Below, in pieces: positions 13,384-14,709 of a stretch of 14,709 nucleotides of DNA (its first letter is position 1; every line of letters begins with the position of its first letter). The translations under genes and the position numbers were made by a program. This DNA comes from Candidatus Heimdallarchaeota archaeon (lineage in GTDB: Archaea > Asgardarchaeota > Heimdallarchaeia > Hodarchaeales > LC-3). The notes beneath the pieces were generated by a model. The model was not told the origin of the DNA. It did not search any database and saw only the letters and a program-made list of their open reading frames with translations. The stretch lies in contig DAHXPE010000564.1 in NCBI GenBank assembly GCA_027364495.1, positions 1 through 14,709 on the forward strand, read 5' to 3'.

Positions 13384-14112
13384 TTACGGTCGTGAACCAA
13401 AAAGAAGCGTTCCTATTCGGATCATAGTACTCCCCTCTTCAATTGCTATTTCAAAATCATCAGACATACCCATACTTAGTACAGTACAATCAGGAAAAGA
13501 ATTTTGAACATTTTCGAAAAGAGTGTGCATTTTATTAAAAAAATTATGAAGGGCAGATGAATTTACCATGTTTAAAGGTGAAATAGTCATTAATCCTTTA
13601 CATTGGATAAAATCTGTTTCATCTGTAATGTAATTGATAATATCAAAAAGTTCATCAGGTTTGCAACCTGATTTATTTTCATCACCACTCAAATTCACTT
13701 CCATAAAAACTGGGTACCTTTCTTTTTCAACTTCACGATCAGAAAAAACTTGAGGAATACGTTTATTAAGTTCTTTGAGAAGTTTAATTGAATCAACACT
13801 TTGAATAAGATCAAAATTTTCAAGTACCTTTTTAATTTTATTGGTTTGTAGATGGCCAATAAAATGTTTTTCAACGGAAGGTTTGTAGTTAGAAACAAGT
13901 TGGATTTTTTCAATGGCATCCTGAAGATAATTTTCACCTATACAATTAAGACCTAAATCAAGAAATGGTTTAATAACATCAAAACTTTTACTTTTCGTAG
14001 CTCCAAGTAAAGTAACTTCAGAAATTGGACGATTGGACTGATCACAGGCAAATTGTATGCGATCAAGAAGAAAATTATAACGTTGTCCGGGACTCTGGTG
14101 TAAATTTATCAT
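13384..14112 (-). CDS. yggS: YggS/PROSC-family pyridoxal-phosphate homeostasis protein
   Basis: 242 residues from ATG 14112, the normal family length. The single alanine-racemase-like barrel has the PLP lysine in LLGATKSKS (K40), CIGENYLQDAIEK (58-69), HFIGHLQTNKIKKV (83-96), VNLSGDENKSGC (139-150), CKGLMTISP (171-179) and SMGMSDDFEIAIEEGSTMIRIGTLLFG (213-239). These family marks are all intact. The protein binds PLP and buffers its level and amino-acid metabolism; no enzymatic activity is established for the family. It starts two bases after the stop of the MJ1316-like gene, so the pair forms an operon read from the upstream TATA box. Confidence 0.94.
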   Translation of the reverse strand: MINLHQSPGQRYNFLLDRIQFACDQSNRPISEVTLLGATKSKSFDVIKPFLDLGLNCIGENYLQDAIEKIQLVSNYKPSVEKHFIGHLQTNKIKKVLENFDLIQSVDSIKLLKELNKRIPQVFSDREVEKERYPVFMEVNLSGDENKSGCKPDELFDIINYITDETDFIQCKGLMTISPLNMVNSSALHNFFNKMHTLFENVQNSFPDCTVLSMGMSDDFEIAIEEGSTMIRIGTLLFGSRP

Positions 14113-14114
14113 AG

Positions 14115-14333
14115 TTATCGAACAACAAGTCTGTGGAAAAGAGTTTTATTATATTTATTTATTTCACATATACGATGAATAGGAATACTATCAATTTTTG
14201 AAATTTCTATCCATTCTTTTAGTGATATTTCTTTAAAAGTGTCAAAATCACGGTAGACTATTGTATATCCATCTATTCCATCTGAATGAATAGCAAAATC
14301 AATAATTTCTTTAATCTGACTTTTCTTAACCAT
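14115..14333 (-). CDS. MJ1316-like (DUF504/UPF0248) small protein, putative RNA cyclic-end recognition
   Basis: 72 residues from ATG 14333. The compact alpha-beta layout matches the MJ1316/DUF504 family: an N-terminal helix (KKSQIKEIIDFAIH), GYTIVYRDFDTFKEISLKEW, then the hallmark IPIHRI (50-55) and a final basic LFHRLVVR where the family often has a WDR-like ending. The family has been proposed to recognise cyclic phosphate ends of RNA; that is a prediction. It is about the family's minimum size, a stand-alone copy. It is the first gene of an operon with yggS, two bases apart. The family call rests mainly on the IPxHRI motif, the length and the archaeal setting. Confidence 0.7.
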   Translation of the reverse strand: MVKKSQIKEIIDFAIHSDGIDGYTIVYRDFDTFKEISLKEWIEISKIDSIPIHRICEINKYNKTLFHRLVVR

Positions 14334-14377
14334 AATATTGATACTCAGTATGTAATGTTTTCACATATACAAATTAA

Positions 14378-14389
14378 AGTATATAAAAG
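14378..14389 (-). promoter_or_regulatory. TATA box for the MJ1316-like/yggS operon
   Basis: The minus strand reads TTTTATATACTT, a strong archaeal TATA match, 45-56 bases ahead of ATG 14333. Transcription would begin near 14357, leaving a leader of about 25 bases. Confidence 0.55.
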
Positions 14390-14461
14390 TTTTGTATAAG
14401 AAAAAGTCATCCGAATTAATTTGGAAAATCAAGGAAAATAAAAATTAGATTAAAAAAATAG

Positions 14462-14593
14462 TGCCGAGGGGGGGCTTTGATCCCCCGATCTCATGATTTC
14501 TCATGATTGGAAGGCGTTTCTAGCCGCTTCTTAGTATCTCAAGTGAGACACGATTATGAGTCATGCGCCTTAACCGGTCTAGGCCACCTCGGC
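14462..14593 (-). tRNA. tRNA-Met (CAT), elongator type, with intron
   Basis: Read on the minus strand from 14593: acceptor GCCGAGG pairs with CCTCGGC (14463-14469), discriminator A at 14462, no encoded CCA. The D stem is GCCT/AGGC, the anticodon stem CATGA/TCATG, and the loop C-T-CAT-A-A with CAT at 14556-14558. The variable loop is AGATC and the T stem GGGGG/CCCCC. A 57-base intron separates A37 from A38. G1:C72 and the anticodon stem without three G:C pairs exclude the initiator. The GCCGAGGTGGC start resembles archaeal elongator tRNA-Met and not the CAT-bearing tRNA-Ile. The T loop is ATCAAAG, with A instead of T at position 54. Confidence 0.93.
14498..14554 (-). other. tRNA-Met intron (position 37/38)
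   Basis: Loop bases CTCA (32-35) pair with TGAG in the intron to make the 4-bp central helix. The 3' bulge AA^A and the 5' bulge TA^A are cut after their second base, as in canonical archaeal bulge-helix-bulge sites. The outer intronic helix is poor (a relaxed motif). The intron body contains two hairpins: TCTC/GAGA (14537-14548), and GAAG..GC/GCCTTC (14510-14530) with a 2-base bulge. Confidence 0.8.
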
Positions 14594-14610
14594 TATTCAA
14601 CATATTTTTT

Positions 14611-14620
14611 AGTTATAATT
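14611..14620 (-). promoter_or_regulatory. TATA-like box for tRNA-Met
   Basis: The minus strand reads AATTATAACT 18-27 bases ahead of the first tRNA base, close to the spacing expected for an archaeal stable-RNA promoter with little or no leader. Confidence 0.45.
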
Positions 14621-14709
14621 ACTACCAATATTACTTTAACACGTATAAAGGACAAATATACTAGAAATAAAAAATGAATAAAAAATACTCAATTGCTAGG
14701 TAAAATAGC
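14621..14709. other. AT-rich right edge without recognised genes
   Basis: About 90 bases upstream of tRNA-Met. No reading frame, tRNA or repeat is recognisable before the window ends; the stretch contains TATA-like patches only. Confidence 0.4.

Noticed and set aside
14462..14593. tRNA-Ile with a modified CAT anticodon, or initiator tRNA-Met
   Set aside because: The initiator needs A1:U72 and three G:C pairs in the anticodon stem. The GCCGAGGTGGC start and overall arms match archaeal elongator tRNA-Met better than tRNA-Ile.

Overview
The window looks like a piece of a low-GC archaeal chromosome. The archaeal signs are a COG2433/DUF460 RuvC-like nuclease, an MptE-type pterin diphosphokinase, a tandem TadC/ArlJ pair, an MJ1316-family small protein, a tRNA-Met(CAT) whose intron sits in a bulge-helix-bulge context after base 37, and TATA-like boxes about 25 bases ahead of several start codons. 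A PI3/PI4-kinase-like protein kinase fold and a putative longin/roadblock-like protein with a winged helix hint at an Asgard archaeon. That placement is only a suggestion, because no marker here settles it. Several genes start at TTG or GTG.

Layout. Bases 1-84 hold the tail of a plus-strand reading frame whose first 39 bases are an exact inverted copy of part of the next gene. A thioredoxin-fold DUF255 (YyaL/SPATA20-like) gene follows on the minus strand (125-2212), then an AT-rich gap. On the plus strand come two tandem DUF457-type membrane proteins, a dCTP deaminase/dUTPase-family gene and two adjacent TadC-like pilus-assembly membrane proteins. The last of these converges, with a 6-base gap, on the minus-strand DUF460 gene (6440-8677). 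Divergent from DUF460 is a plus-strand operon of mptE, a sugar-phosphate nucleotidyltransferase and a MazG-type pyrophosphohydrolase. A plus-strand winged-helix protein follows and converges on a minus-strand PI3/4-kinase-like gene. The right end is minus strand: a YggS-type PLP protein co-transcribed with the MJ1316-like gene, then the intron-containing tRNA-Met.

How the genes fit together. The mptE/nucleotidyltransferase/MazG group concerns pterin cofactor and nucleotide or nucleotide-sugar chemistry, and the nearby dCTP deaminase also handles nucleotides. The TadC pair would be the membrane platform of a pilus-like machine, but its ATPase and pilins are not in the window.

Most notable items: the inverted repeat at the left edge; three near-copies of the anticodon-stem 3' strand in the tRNA-Met precursor; the eRF1-GGQ-like GRGGWSQPRYER motif in DUF460; the eukaryote-like kinase; and a structured stem-loop in the kinase/yggS spacer.
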